From contig JACMIS010000844.1 of assembly GCA_014381035.1 (NCBI GenBank), positions 1 to 7,610 of the forward strand: a stretch of 7,610 nt of DNA, written 5' to 3'. Positions 1 to 7,437 of this stretch are shown here, in pieces; within the stretch, counting starts at the first letter, position 1, and every line of letters begins with the position of its first letter. Made by a program: the position numbers and the translations under genes. The notes beneath the pieces were generated by a model that was not told the origin of the DNA, did no database searches, and was given only the letters and a program-made list of their open reading frames with translations. Source of the DNA: Armatimonadota bacterium. GTDB lineage: Bacteria > Armatimonadota > Armatimonadia > Armatimonadales > Armatimonadaceae.

Positions 1-831
1 AAGCATCCACGCCAGCGCGATCTGCGCCACATTCGCGTTGTGCGCCGCCGCGATTTCGTCCATCGCGGAAAGCAGATCCCAGGCTCGGTCGTTGCCGTAC
101 CGGCTCAACGCACCGTCGGCACGCGCACTTTCCGGTTTGGGAGCGTCCTTGCGATATTTACCGGTCAGAAATCCGCCCGCCAGCGGCGAGTATGGGATAA
201 CGCCCAATCCGTAGTGCGTACAGAACGGCTTCGCTTCGTACTCGAACAGCTGGCGTTCCAGAAGAGAGTACTCGGGTTGGTAGGTCTCGAAGCGGGCATA
301 GCCCCGCTTTTCCGAGACGGCTAACGCCTCCATCAGTCGCCACGCCGGGTAGTTTGACGCGCCGATATAGCGTACTTTCCCGGCGCGAACCAGGTCGTCG
401 AGTGCGGAGAGCGTTTCTTCGATGGGCGTGTCCAGATCCGCCCAGTGACATTGATACAGGTCGATGTAATCGGTGCGCAGACGGCGGAGCGAGTCCTCGC
501 AACACTGGATGACGCGGGAGCGCGACAACCCCTCGCCGTTCGGTCCGTCTGCCATGCGACCACGTACTTTAGTCGCGAGGACAATACCCGCACGGTTGCC
601 CTTGTTTTGCATCCAATCCCCGATGATCTCTTCCGAGCGACCGCCCCGCGACTTGTCGCCTGCCCAGGTAGTGTAAATATCGGCGGTATCAATGAAGTTC
701 CCGCCCGCATCGGTGAATGCGTCCATCACGGCGACCGAAGCCGCATCATCCGCCGTCCAGCCAAACTGCATCGTGCCGAGGCACAGTGTGGACACTTTCA
801 GCCCGGTCCGCCCCATTTTTCTATATTGCAT
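1..831 (-). CDS. Aldo/keto reductase, C-terminus cut by the window edge
   Basis: NAD(P)H-dependent oxidoreductase of the aldo/keto reductase superfamily, expected to be a cytoplasmic (beta/alpha)8 barrel reducing carbonyl compounds; the substrate cannot be read from sequence. The visible 277 residues begin [20 protein letters not shown], the usual family N-terminus, which supports the ATG at 831 over the second Met at residue 6. The catalytic tetrad is complete: Asp48 (in NFIDTAD), Tyr53 (DIY), Lys88 (LATKV) and His129 (YQCHW). GGRSEEIIG (63-71) and GASNY (157-161) are further family signatures. Related proteins are usually about 310-340 residues, so roughly 40-60 residues are missing beyond base 1, including part of the cofactor-binding end. 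There are no internal stops. A good ribosome binding site precedes it (837-842). It follows the phosphatase gene in the same direction, separated by a palindromic element. The family call is firm; the function is generic. Confidence 0.95.
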   Translation of the reverse strand, partial: MQYRKMGRTGLKVSTLCLGTMQFGWTADDAASVAVMDAFTDAGGNFIDTADIYTTWAGDKSRGGRSEEIIGDWMQNKGNRAGIVLATKVRGRMADGPNGEGLSRSRVIQCCEDSLRRLRTDYIDLYQCHWADLDTPIEETLSALDDLVRAGKVRYIGASNYPAWRLMEALAVSEKRGYARFETYQPEYSLLERQLFEYEAKPFCTHYGLGVIPYSPLAGGFLTGKYRKDAPKPESARADGALSRYGNDRAWDLLSAMDEIAAAHNANVAQIALAWML

Positions 832-836
832 ATGGT

Positions 837-842
837 TTCCTT
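837..842 (-). promoter_or_regulatory. Ribosome binding site of the aldo/keto reductase
   Basis: The minus strand reads AAAAAGGAAACCAT directly before the ATG at 831, giving an AAGGAA core five bases upstream of the start. It overlaps the left copy of the 8-bp direct repeat (838-845) that brackets the palindromic element, so the element ends within a few bases of this site. Confidence 0.75.
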
Positions 843-973
843 TTTGTTGATTTCGACCACAGAGGACACAAAGATTTTGAGGCTTTTCTCGCCACTCGTT
901 AGCGCGAACACGGTGCTAATTCGCACGCCTGATACTTTGAACTCTTTGTGTCCTCTGTGGTCGAATCCTTTTT
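838..973. repeat. Palindromic intergenic element with 22-bp inverted arms and flanking 8-bp direct repeats
   Basis: The arms at 852-873 (begins TTCGACCACAGAGG) and 944-965 (ends CCTCTGTGGTCGAA) are perfect inverted copies of 22 bp separated by 70 bp. Outside them TCCTTTTT occurs at 838-845 and again at 966-973, a possible target-site duplication; the left copy is separated from its arm by six extra bases (GTTGAT) and the right copy abuts its arm. The right copy runs into the phosphatase stop codon (973-975) and the left copy overlaps the reductase ribosome binding site. The interior has only weak short dyads (for example GTGC/GCAC near 917-930) and no coding content. From memory, CCACAGAGGACACA-like motifs recur between genes of many environmental bacteria; I cannot check that here. 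Alternatives are a stable mRNA hairpin or processing site. It lacks a T-tract in the direction of the genes, so it does not look like their intrinsic terminator. Confidence 0.7.
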
Positions 974-2196
974 CAACTGCGCCGGGCAAGTAGAAGGCAT
1001 ACGTCGTCGCGCAGGGTACCGTTGGCGAAGGCTTTCGCCTCGCGGACGATGGTTTCCGCGATAGTGGTCAGCGACGGGAGTGCGCCCACCTCGCGCACGA
1101 CTTGCTCCACGCCGTCGTTTCCGAAAAATTCCCCCCGGTGCCGCGCCTCCGTGATGCCGTCGGTGAGAATCAGGATCAGGTCGCCGCTATCGAGTTGGAA
1201 TGTTTTTTCGTTATACTCTGCGGATTCTGAAACACCGACCGGCATCCCTCCCGTGGAAATCGTCTCCGTGACGCCGTTCGCACGACGGATCAAGGGAGCT
1301 TCGCTTCCGGCGAGTGTGGCGCGTGCCATGCCGTCCGGGTCCACAATAACCACCGTCAGCGCGACAAAGGTGTCTTCCTCCTCACCGCTGGACGTTTCGC
1401 ACAGGAACGTATTCAGGCGTGACACGGCTTCCGCCGATGACCCTGTTTCGCGCAGGTAAACCCGGAGCGCGTATTTCGCCTCAGCCGTACGCGTCGCCGC
1501 GCGAAGCCCTTTCCCGGCGACATCGCCGACGATGAGTGCGGCACTGCCGCCCGCGAGACGGAACACGTCGAAGAAATCGCCGCCGACTTCCGCCTCCGAC
1601 CACGCGGCTTCGTACAGTGTTTCCACGGTCAACCCGGGGAACTGATCGGCTTTGGGGGGTAACAACATCGAGCGTTGCAGGGTTTCGGCGATGTTCTTTT
1701 CGTGCGTATAGCGTCTGCGTAGTTCCAACAGTGCCATTACCTGTCGCGCCAGTGCCTGGAGGGCGTCGGTTTGCGCGGTAGTCAGTTCCCGCGTTTGGTA
1801 ATCCAGTACACAGAGCGTACCCAGTGCGTGCCCGTCGGATGTTTCGAGAAGGGCACCGGCATAAAAACGCAGGAGCGGGTCACCGGTCACCAGAGGGTTG
1901 TCCGCGAAACGCGGGTCAAGCGTCGTGTCCGGTATCAGCATCAACCCCGGTTGCAGGATCGCGTGAGCGCAAAGCGACGTGTCGAGCGGTGTTTCGCGGA
2001 CGCCCAGACCGATCTCTGATTTGAAAAACTGGCGGTCGCGGTCGACGAGATTGATGACCGCGATAGGCGCGTCGCAGATGTAGGAAACAAGACGCGTGAT
2101 GTCATCGAACGCCTCCTCTTCCGGGGAGTCCAGAATATCGTAGCGTTGGAGGGCGGCGAGGCGTTCCTCTTCATTCAGGGGTTTTGTGGCTATCAT
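973..2196 (-). CDS. GAF domain / SpoIIE-type PP2C serine phosphatase
   Basis: A 407-residue cytoplasmic protein phosphatase, likely removing phosphate from an anti-sigma-factor antagonist or similar STAS protein in a partner-switching pathway; that target is inferred from the family. Residues about 5-160 form a GAF sensor domain with the signatures RYDILDSPEEEAFDD, CAHAIL, PDTTLDPRFADNPLV and GHALGTLCVLD. A short helix with QRSMLLPP (174-181) links it to the PP2C domain. That domain shows VGGDFFD (204-210), GDVAGKG (224-230), LTDGITEAR (344-352) and LRDDVCLLL (395-403), which supply the metal-binding aspartates. The usual AGHxPP segment reads AGSEAP (296-301), so the histidine is replaced. 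The ATG at 2196 is the only reasonable start, since an in-frame stop lies at 2224-2226. No Shine-Dalgarno sequence is visible. A TATAAA (2223-2228) in the 63-bp gap could be a weak -10 box, but no -35 accompanies it. Cotranscription with the regulator upstream is plausible. Confidence 0.93.
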   Translation of the reverse strand: MIATKPLNEEERLAALQRYDILDSPEEEAFDDITRLVSYICDAPIAVINLVDRDRQFFKSEIGLGVRETPLDTSLCAHAILQPGLMLIPDTTLDPRFADNPLVTGDPLLRFYAGALLETSDGHALGTLCVLDYQTRELTTAQTDALQALARQVMALLELRRRYTHEKNIAETLQRSMLLPPKADQFPGLTVETLYEAAWSEAEVGGDFFDVFRLAGGSAALIVGDVAGKGLRAATRTAEAKYALRVYLRETGSSAEAVSRLNTFLCETSSGEEEDTFVALTVVIVDPDGMARATLAGSEAPLIRRANGVTETISTGGMPVGVSESAEYNEKTFQLDSGDLILILTDGITEARHRGEFFGNDGVEQVVREVGALPSLTTIAETIVREAKAFANGTLRDDVCLLLARRS

Positions 2197-2259
2197 TGAC
2201 TGCAGGTGTTCTGTCGAATACCTTTATACCCTATTCAACACGTCCCGCCTGTACGGGGG

Positions 2260-5200
2260 CTATGGGATGAAGTGGGTGCCGTGTTTCGCTAAACTCCGCT
2301 CCCAATCGGGCGGGTAAGCAGCACGCACCCTGGTGGTATTGAGACGGGGTGACCACCCCCCCGCTCCATCATGCGAGGCGTCACAGGCGTGCTCTGTTTC
2401 GGCACGTAAACGGCGTGCTATGCCGGGAAGGTCGGACGCATCGGCGGCTTTGCCGGCTTCTTCCAACACTCTCAAAAAGGTCGGATAGGGCAGACGGGTG
2501 ACGGTCGGATCGAAAAGGGTACGCGCACATATCCGTGGGTTCGACTGACCCGTTTTACGTGCCAGAGCACTTTTTGTACAATCGGCAAGTGCTATCCCCT
2601 CGTGCGAACCGAGCGATACCGCTAACCGATGCGCGGAATCCAGATGCTCCACCGCCGCGACGTAGTCACCCGATGCGAGCATCGCGTCACTCATTCCTTG
2701 TTCCGCCTCCTGTTCGATTTGAACCGACGCGTGATTATGTGCGAGCGATAAAGCGGCGGCAAAAAAGGCATAACCCGCTGTGACATCCCCTTGACCGATT
2801 AATGCCCGCCCGAGCCAGGGCAGAGTCATCATCTCCTGCACGGCGTTTCCTGCCCCGTGAAATCGCTCGATAGCGTGGTTGCATAAGGCTTCGGCTTCTG
2901 TGTAATTTCCACGGGCAACCTCTACTGCCGCCAACCCGCGCCACTGGTACGCCAGAAGGAGAGCCTCGCCGGTTTGCCGGGCGAACTCTTCCGCGAGAAT
3001 GACTCCTTCTGTTTGTGTTGCGGCAGCCAGTTTCAGTTCACCATCGTCACGTTGAAGAAAACCAAGCGAATGCAACAGGTAGATCAGGTTTTCCGTCCCG
3101 CCTCGTTCACGGGCACCCTTTATCGCTCTGGCGAATAGTGCGCGTGCCTGATGTGGCTCGCCAAGATTGCGTCGGAACAGGGCTTGGGTCAGACGGGTCG
3201 GCAGAGCGGCATCGCTATCGCCGCTCTGCTCCGCTTTCACTGCCGCTATCTCCTGCCAGGACAATCCTTCGTAGAATCGCCCCGAACGCCACCAGATCGG
3301 CTCGATACCACGAACAATCCGTTGCGCGGTAGGGGCGTCGGCGGTCTCTAAACCCGCGCGAAGGTTACTCTCCTCGGCACCGATCCGGGCAACCCACGAC
3401 CGCGCGTCCATCCCCCACAAACCCTGATAGGCATTTTCCGCGAACGCCACCGCCCAATCTGCAAGCCGCCTGCGTACGGTATCCGCCTGAACGTCGCTGT
3501 CATGCTCGTTGTTGAGCCGGGTAGCCGCGAAAGAGCGAACGGTTTCCAGGAGACGATAACGAGGTAGAACGTTGCTTTTCTGGTCCTCCATTTGAACGAG
3601 TGAATGGTCCACCAAGTCGGATATCATGGCGATTAGCGATTCCTGGGCAGGTAAAGGCGGGAACTTTACAACCGCCTCCGCCGCCTCCAGAGTCCATCCG
3701 CCACGGAACAGAGAAAGGCGGGCGAGCAACGTTTTTTGGTCTCGCGAAAGCAACGACCAGCTCCAGGCGACCGTGTCCATTACTGTGCGCTGACGTTTCG
3801 GTGTCGTGACCGAGCCACCCGACAAAAGTGGGAGCGGAAGATCCTCGGTCCCGCACAGTTGGGTTTCTAATTCGGTCAATGTCAGTGTTCGGAGTCGGGA
3901 AGCTGCGAGTTCGACTGCGAGTGGTAGACCGTCCAACCGTCGACACAGGTTCGCAATTTTCGGAGCGGTTGACTCGTCAAGACGAAAGCTCCCCTGAACG
4001 CTACTCGCCCGTGCAACAAAGAGCCGCCCGGATTCCGACTCATTGACATCCGCGACGGAGTCTCCCACGGGAACGGGGAGGGGGGGAAGGGACAGCAACG
4101 TCTCGTCACCTAGATTTAAAAGCGTGCGACTGGTAGCCATGATCCATAGGGATGAGGAAGGTAATCGGAGGAGATCGGCGACCACGAAGGTGAGTGCTGG
4201 CAAAAGATGTTCCGCGTTATCCAGGAGAAGCAGGGTCGGTGCCGGTATGCCCTGTCTTCCTTGCGGCAGAGCGAAGCACCGCAATAATTCATGGACCATC
4301 CCTTCGACGTTCGCCGAGGTGTCGCGCATTTCGGGTTGGTGTGCCGCTAGTGAGGTCGCAATAGTTCTGTAGATCGCGCTACTGGGCGAGTTAGTGGGGA
4401 GGCAGGATAAGTCAACGAAAACAACCTTGCTCGCGTCGGAATGTGCCGCCCATTGACGAGTGGTAGCCAGTGCGAACCGGGTCTTGCCCACCCCGCCCGG
4501 TCCGGTGATTGTCGTCAGAAAGGGGCGGGGGATTGGTTCCTGGACCGGGTGTGATAGTGCCCGCTCGACCAGCCGGTTTATTTCGTCTTGCCTCCCGATG
4601 AGAGTTCCGGGGTTGGTCGGTAAGAATTCCATCCCGGAAGAGAAATCCGCCGACGGTTCTGTCCGTTCGGGGCGGTCAGGGGCGACAGTACGCGGAATCG
4701 CGGTCGCCAGATCCAACGTCTGGGCAGAAGGAGCGACCCCTAAGTCCTGGTCGAGACGTCGGGTAAAGGTACGAAACGCGGCTTCGGCGGCGGCGTGGTC
4801 ATTTTGTGACAGGTGCGCCTCGACGCGAAGGCGCAACGTGGTTTCGCGATACGGATCTGTTGCCTCGGCGCGGTCACATAAGCGGAGCACTTCCGACGGT
4901 TCACGCTGATCATGGAGTGCTTTCCGGGCTAACGCTTCCAGCATCACCGCGACCGATTCCCGGCGATGCCGTCGCTCGGGTTCCAGGCACTCGTCCGACC
5001 AGCCTTCTAAGAGCGGTCCCCTATACAGATCCGTTGCCACTGTTGCCGCAGCCAGGTCGCCGTCGCGCTCGAAGCGATGGGTAGACGCATCGAAAGCAAG
5101 TAGGTCGCATGCGAAATCGTCCGTGATGTCCAGACCTAGTTCGCGCCGGTCGGTACTGCTGACGCGATACGCCTCCGGTCCGAGAAGGGTTCGTAGATCG

Positions 5201-5406
5201 GCAAGTGCGCGGCGCAGACTGACCGACGCGGCATCGGGATCATGATCGTGCCAGATGGAATCCGACAGGACTTGGCGCGAGAGCGGACGCCCCCCGCGTA
5301 AGACTAGCAAGGCGAACACCAGCACCGCCCGCCGGTGCCGAAGCGACATCGGAACCCCGTTGACTTCGATAGAGGGTGCGCCAAACAACTGCAGATGAAG
5401 GGACAT
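2260..5406 (-). CDS. AfsR/SARP-type regulator: winged helix, BTAD, STAND ATPase, TPR
   Basis: A 1048-residue transcription factor, close in size and plan to Streptomyces AfsR. Residues about 1-95 are an OmpR-like winged-helix DNA-binding domain (starts MSLHLQLFGAPSIEVNG). Residues about 98-245 are the bacterial transcriptional activation domain (LYRGPLLEGW, then a helical repeat ending LDQDLGVAPSAQT). A STAND/NB-ARC-like ATPase follows: Walker A TGPGGVGKTR (301-310), Walker B LLLLDNAEH (392-400), ATSR (424-427) and GLPLAVELAASRL (493-505), then a winged-helix segment (about 550-620). Residues about 735-945 hold at least four TPR-like repeats, a probable ligand- or partner-sensing surface. In this family ATP-driven oligomerisation is thought to switch DNA binding. 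The ATG at 5406 fits the usual BTAD start and needs no extension. No Shine-Dalgarno is visible; a hairpin-forming dyad ends seven bases before the start. Targets are unknown; the neighbouring phosphatase and secreted-protein genes are candidates. Confidence 0.92.
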   Translation of the reverse strand: MSLHLQLFGAPSIEVNGVPMSLRHRRAVLVFALLVLRGGRPLSRQVLSDSIWHDHDPDAASVSLRRALADLRTLLGPEAYRVSSTDRRELGLDITDDFACDLLAFDASTHRFERDGDLAAATVATDLYRGPLLEGWSDECLEPERRHRRESVAVMLEALARKALHDQREPSEVLRLCDRAEATDPYRETTLRLRVEAHLSQNDHAAAEAAFRTFTRRLDQDLGVAPSAQTLDLATAIPRTVAPDRPERTEPSADFSSGMEFLPTNPGTLIGRQDEINRLVERALSHPVQEPIPRPFLTTITGPGGVGKTRFALATTRQWAAHSDASKVVFVDLSCLPTNSPSSAIYRTIATSLAAHQPEMRDTSANVEGMVHELLRCFALPQGRQGIPAPTLLLLDNAEHLLPALTFVVADLLRLPSSSLWIMATSRTLLNLGDETLLSLPPLPVPVGDSVADVNESESGRLFVARASSVQGSFRLDESTAPKIANLCRRLDGLPLAVELAASRLRTLTLTELETQLCGTEDLPLPLLSGGSVTTPKRQRTVMDTVAWSWSLLSRDQKTLLARLSLFRGGWTLEAAEAVVKFPPLPAQESLIAMISDLVDHSLVQMEDQKSNVLPRYRLLETVRSFAATRLNNEHDSDVQADTVRRRLADWAVAFAENAYQGLWGMDARSWVARIGAEESNLRAGLETADAPTAQRIVRGIEPIWWRSGRFYEGLSWQEIAAVKAEQSGDSDAALPTRLTQALFRRNLGEPHQARALFARAIKGARERGGTENLIYLLHSLGFLQRDDGELKLAAATQTEGVILAEEFARQTGEALLLAYQWRGLAAVEVARGNYTEAEALCNHAIERFHGAGNAVQEMMTLPWLGRALIGQGDVTAGYAFFAAALSLAHNHASVQIEQEAEQGMSDAMLASGDYVAAVEHLDSAHRLAVSLGSHEGIALADCTKSALARKTGQSNPRICARTLFDPTVTRLPYPTFLRVLEEAGKAADASDLPGIARRLRAETEHACDASHDGAGGWSPRLNTTRVRAAYPPDWERSLAKHGTHFIP

Positions 5407-5413
5407 GGCTTGA

Positions 5414-5444
5414 TCGGGGAGCAGTCCACCATTCTACTCCCCGA
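5414..5444 (-). promoter_or_regulatory. Dyad at the predicted transcription start and leader of the regulator gene
   Basis: TCGGGGAG (5414-5421) and CTCCCCGA (5437-5444) are a perfect 8-bp inverted repeat with a 15-bp spacer. Given the TATAAT box at 5449-5454, transcription should begin near 5442, so the dyad covers about -2 to +29 of the regulator gene and ends seven bases before its ATG. It could be an operator, perhaps for autoregulation, or a leader hairpin limiting ribosome access. No T-tract follows on either strand, so a terminator is unlikely. The symmetry is seen directly; the function is inferred. Confidence 0.5.
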
Positions 5445-5448
5445 CTGA

Positions 5449-5454
5449 ATTATA
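5449..5454 (-). promoter_or_regulatory. Consensus -10 box of the regulator gene
   Basis: The minus strand carries TATAAT, a perfect sigma-70-type -10 hexamer, 42 bp upstream of the regulator ATG. The best -35 candidates at 16-17 bp spacing are TTAGAA or GTTAGA, each matching only three of six consensus positions, so the promoter may need an activator. It implies that the regulator gene is transcribed separately from the secreted-protein gene upstream. Confidence 0.5.
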
Positions 5455-5494
5455 CTCAAACCAGTGTCGTTTCTAACTCATTTATGCAATATTC

Positions 5495-5507
5495 CGCAAG
5501 CTTTGCG
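5495..5507 (-). other. Short dyad just after the secreted-protein gene
   Basis: CGCAAGCTTTGCG is an inverted repeat with 5-bp arms (CGCAA/TTGCG) and a 3-base centre, five bases past the stop codon of the secreted-protein gene. Read on the minus strand, the downstream bases GAATATTGC contain no T run, so it would be a poor intrinsic terminator. It might be a 3'-end hairpin or a binding site upstream of the regulator promoter. Confidence 0.3.
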
Positions 5508-5512
5508 TAGAA

Positions 5513-7348
5513 TTACTGTCCCACGTAGGTCGCGACAACCGAACTGTTACCCAGTGTACGGTAGTAACTGACTTGCCAACCGGGTGTCACGCTGGTGAAC
5601 GCTCCATCAATCCGGGCCGCGGTCAACACCGTGAAGCGGGAACCTCGCGGTGTCGCGTAAGGGACAGTCATGCTAAGTCTGCCATTCAATGAAGCGTAAC
5701 CCGTGGCAAGTCGGTTCGCTGTCAATCTGAGCATTCTCTGGTTGAATGTCTGGTAATAGACGTGAATTGAAAGACTTCCTCCCCTCTGGATGTAGGTGGA
5801 AATGGTAAACGCCCCGTTGGGATTGTAATCGGGGGTTACTACACCTCCATTATGGACAACGCTCCCATCAATCCAGCCATTCCCTCCCAAACCGCCGTTT
5901 GTCAGTGTGTAGGTCGCCGCCGATGCGCCTTTGTTGAGGTCAAGTTTACCGAGTACATACACAGCACCCTTCCCCTGGTTGAACGATTTGGTCAGATAGC
6001 CGGTGGTACCCTGAGGGATTCTTACCCAGGAAAAGTACAGCAAGTCCAGCGGTTGCCAGATAACATTGCGTATAGTAGGCTGGTTGGGGCTGACCGGACC
6101 AAACTGCGGGAAATTGCTGGCGGTGCCCAGTATGATTCCATCATTGGTGATTGCGGTGGCATTCGTGAACGGACGAGTTGTTTGTGAGGTGGGCACCACA
6201 GGTAGGAACTGTTGCAGGTCCAGAACGGTGCTACCGACGGAAAGTTTGTTCGCCCAGCGCAACGCATGGGGCGCATATTCCGAACTGCCGTTGGAGTAAT
6301 AGACCCTACCCATGTTCGCCCCGTGTCCGCTACCGACCATGACACCACCGGCGATGTCCGTCGCCCAGGACTCCGCGCCAGCACCCAGGTAATCATTCAG
6401 CCGCGTTGCTTGGTGAAAGTCGAGTGACGAACCACCGCTCCAGTACAACGCATGGGAGTGGTAAAAATCCCTGCCATTGATATTTGTCTTGACCCCGGTA
6501 TTTGTTCCACTCCCGGACCCCGCCGTGTAAATTCCGTCCGTTCCCGTTGCCTCGGCTTCTGAGTTCGCCCCTAACAGGTTTTGAGACGCTAAAGTCGTCA
6601 CCGTGTACGCCCCGGTGCTCGGGTTCCGGTCCCATTGCAAGGCTTCCCGGCCTCCATAACCGACGACACGGTTGCCGAAAACGGCTTTCGCTTCCGACAG
6701 CGAGGTTGACGGCAGTCCGGCGGTCTGATGAAGGTTGACGGCGGCGAAGCCGCTCGCCGTCTTTTCCCAGGCGACCGCCTTCGGGTAGTAAGAAAACCCG
6801 GCATAGCCCGCTACGAGGGAGCCATTCACACCATGTGCGAAACTCGAAACACTCGCGGGGTTCATACCGATCAGGGGAGCAACGACTGTATTCAAGTCAG
6901 TTCGGATGATGCCGTTAGCGGTCTTCTCCCATGCCTGTGCCTTGTACGCACCGGATTGCACCTGGTATCCGGCAAGGAGATTGCCGCTTATCGCTGTTGC
7001 TTCCCCTCGCGTAGAGCTGCTTGTGCCTGGTGTACTGAGAGGCAAAACCTCATTCCCGACATTTGCGGAAAGGGTATAAAGGCTGGGACTGTAGTTCCGG
7101 AAGCCCACCAAGGAGAGCAAACGTCCGTCTGTCAGAGAGCTTGCTTTATCCAGTTTGGACGCATAGAACGGGAGCGCGTCCGGGACGATGGCGATGTAGT
7201 TGTCCGGAGAGGGTGTCGACTGGGCGAACGCCGACATAGCCATTGTCGAAGCGACAAAAGCACCGATTCCTCCGGCTAAAGCCAAGGGGCGAACGGTTTT
7301 CCGCAGTGATGTGCTCACAGTTGCGACGCACGAGAAACGAGATAACAT
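5513..7348 (-). CDS. Secreted HAF-like repeat (propeller-like) protein with beta-helix-like C-terminal domain
   Basis: A 611-residue exported protein of unknown function. I start it at the ATG at 7348 rather than the in-frame TTG at 7366, because the TTG overlaps the Shine-Dalgarno AAAGGA, which sits nine bases before the ATG. Residues 1-42 are a signal peptide: basic n-region (RKTVR), hydrophobic core LALAGGIGAFVAS and an AFA|Q cleavage site after Ala42. Six repeats of the form A-x-A..G-ivaGy...A-x-W start near residues 115, 168, 218, 263, 326 and 395; two carry AWEKT and two HALYW or HALRW, resembling the HAF family of extracellular repeats, and six such units suggest a beta-propeller. From about 440 onward the chain is glycine- and threonine-rich beta strand (DGSVVHNGGVVTPDYNPNG; RFTVLTAARIDGAFTSV; ends VVATYVGQ), like the tail of autotransporter-type passengers. 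No barrel, PEP-CTERM, LPXTG or transmembrane anchor is seen. The role is unknown; a surface or matrix protein is a guess. Confidence 0.85.
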   Translation of the reverse strand: MLSRFSCVATVSTSLRKTVRPLALAGGIGAFVASTMAMSAFAQSTPSPDNYIAIVPDALPFYASKLDKASSLTDGRLLSLVGFRNYSPSLYTLSANVGNEVLPLSTPGTSSSTRGEATAISGNLLAGYQVQSGAYKAQAWEKTANGIIRTDLNTVVAPLIGMNPASVSSFAHGVNGSLVAGYAGFSYYPKAVAWEKTASGFAAVNLHQTAGLPSTSLSEAKAVFGNRVVGYGGREALQWDRNPSTGAYTVTTLASQNLLGANSEAEATGTDGIYTAGSGSGTNTGVKTNINGRDFYHSHALYWSGGSSLDFHQATRLNDYLGAGAESWATDIAGGVMVGSGHGANMGRVYYSNGSSEYAPHALRWANKLSVGSTVLDLQQFLPVVPTSQTTRPFTNATAITNDGIILGTASNFPQFGPVSPNQPTIRNVIWQPLDLLYFSWVRIPQGTTGYLTKSFNQGKGAVYVLGKLDLNKGASAATYTLTNGGLGGNGWIDGSVVHNGGVVTPDYNPNGAFTISTYIQRGGSLSIHVYYQTFNQRMLRLTANRLATGYASLNGRLSMTVPYATPRGSRFTVLTAARIDGAFTSVTPGWQVSYYRTLGNSSVVATYVGQ

Positions 7349-7357
7349 GGTTACTTT

Positions 7358-7363
7358 TCCTTT
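7358..7363 (-). promoter_or_regulatory. Ribosome binding site fixing the start of the secreted protein
   Basis: AAAGGA on the minus strand lies nine bases before the ATG at 7348. It overlaps the alternative in-frame TTG at 7364-7366, which therefore cannot use it and has no Shine-Dalgarno of its own, so the ATG is preferred. Confidence 0.75.
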
Positions 7364-7437
7364 CAATACCTATTTGTGTTTCGGGCAACGTCAGTTTGTA
7401 AACCGCCCCCAGAATCCTCAATTGCATCGTACACACC

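Noticed and set aside
852..965. The 22-bp inverted repeat as an intrinsic terminator of the phosphatase gene
   Set aside because: On the minus strand the downstream arm is followed by ATCAACAAAAAGG, with no T-tract, and the 70-base loop is far too long for a typical terminator. The T runs lie in the direction opposite to the genes.
445..993. Plus-strand 182-codon open frame and overlapping short minus frames at 798-989
   Set aside because: They lie antisense to the reductase and run through the palindromic element. Their DHRGHK and TTEDTK peptides come from the CCACAGAGGACACA motif and look like artefacts, not proteins.
2241..2259. Short GC stem (CCCG/CGGG) between the regulator and the phosphatase as a terminator
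   Set aside because: Only a 4-bp stem with a 6-base loop and no following T run; too weak to claim termination.
3500..3946. Minus-strand 148-codon open frame in a different frame from the regulator
   Set aside because: It lies inside the well-supported regulator coding sequence, whose own frame is open and domain-rich throughout.
4460..4909. Plus-strand 149-codon open frame
   Set aside because: Antisense to the ATPase and BTAD part of the regulator gene. Low-complexity Ser/Arg-rich product with no domain; a shadow of GC-rich coding sequence.
5513..7366. TTG at 7366 as the start of the secreted protein (adds six residues)
   Set aside because: It overlaps the Shine-Dalgarno sequence that serves the ATG at 7348 and has no ribosome binding site of its own.
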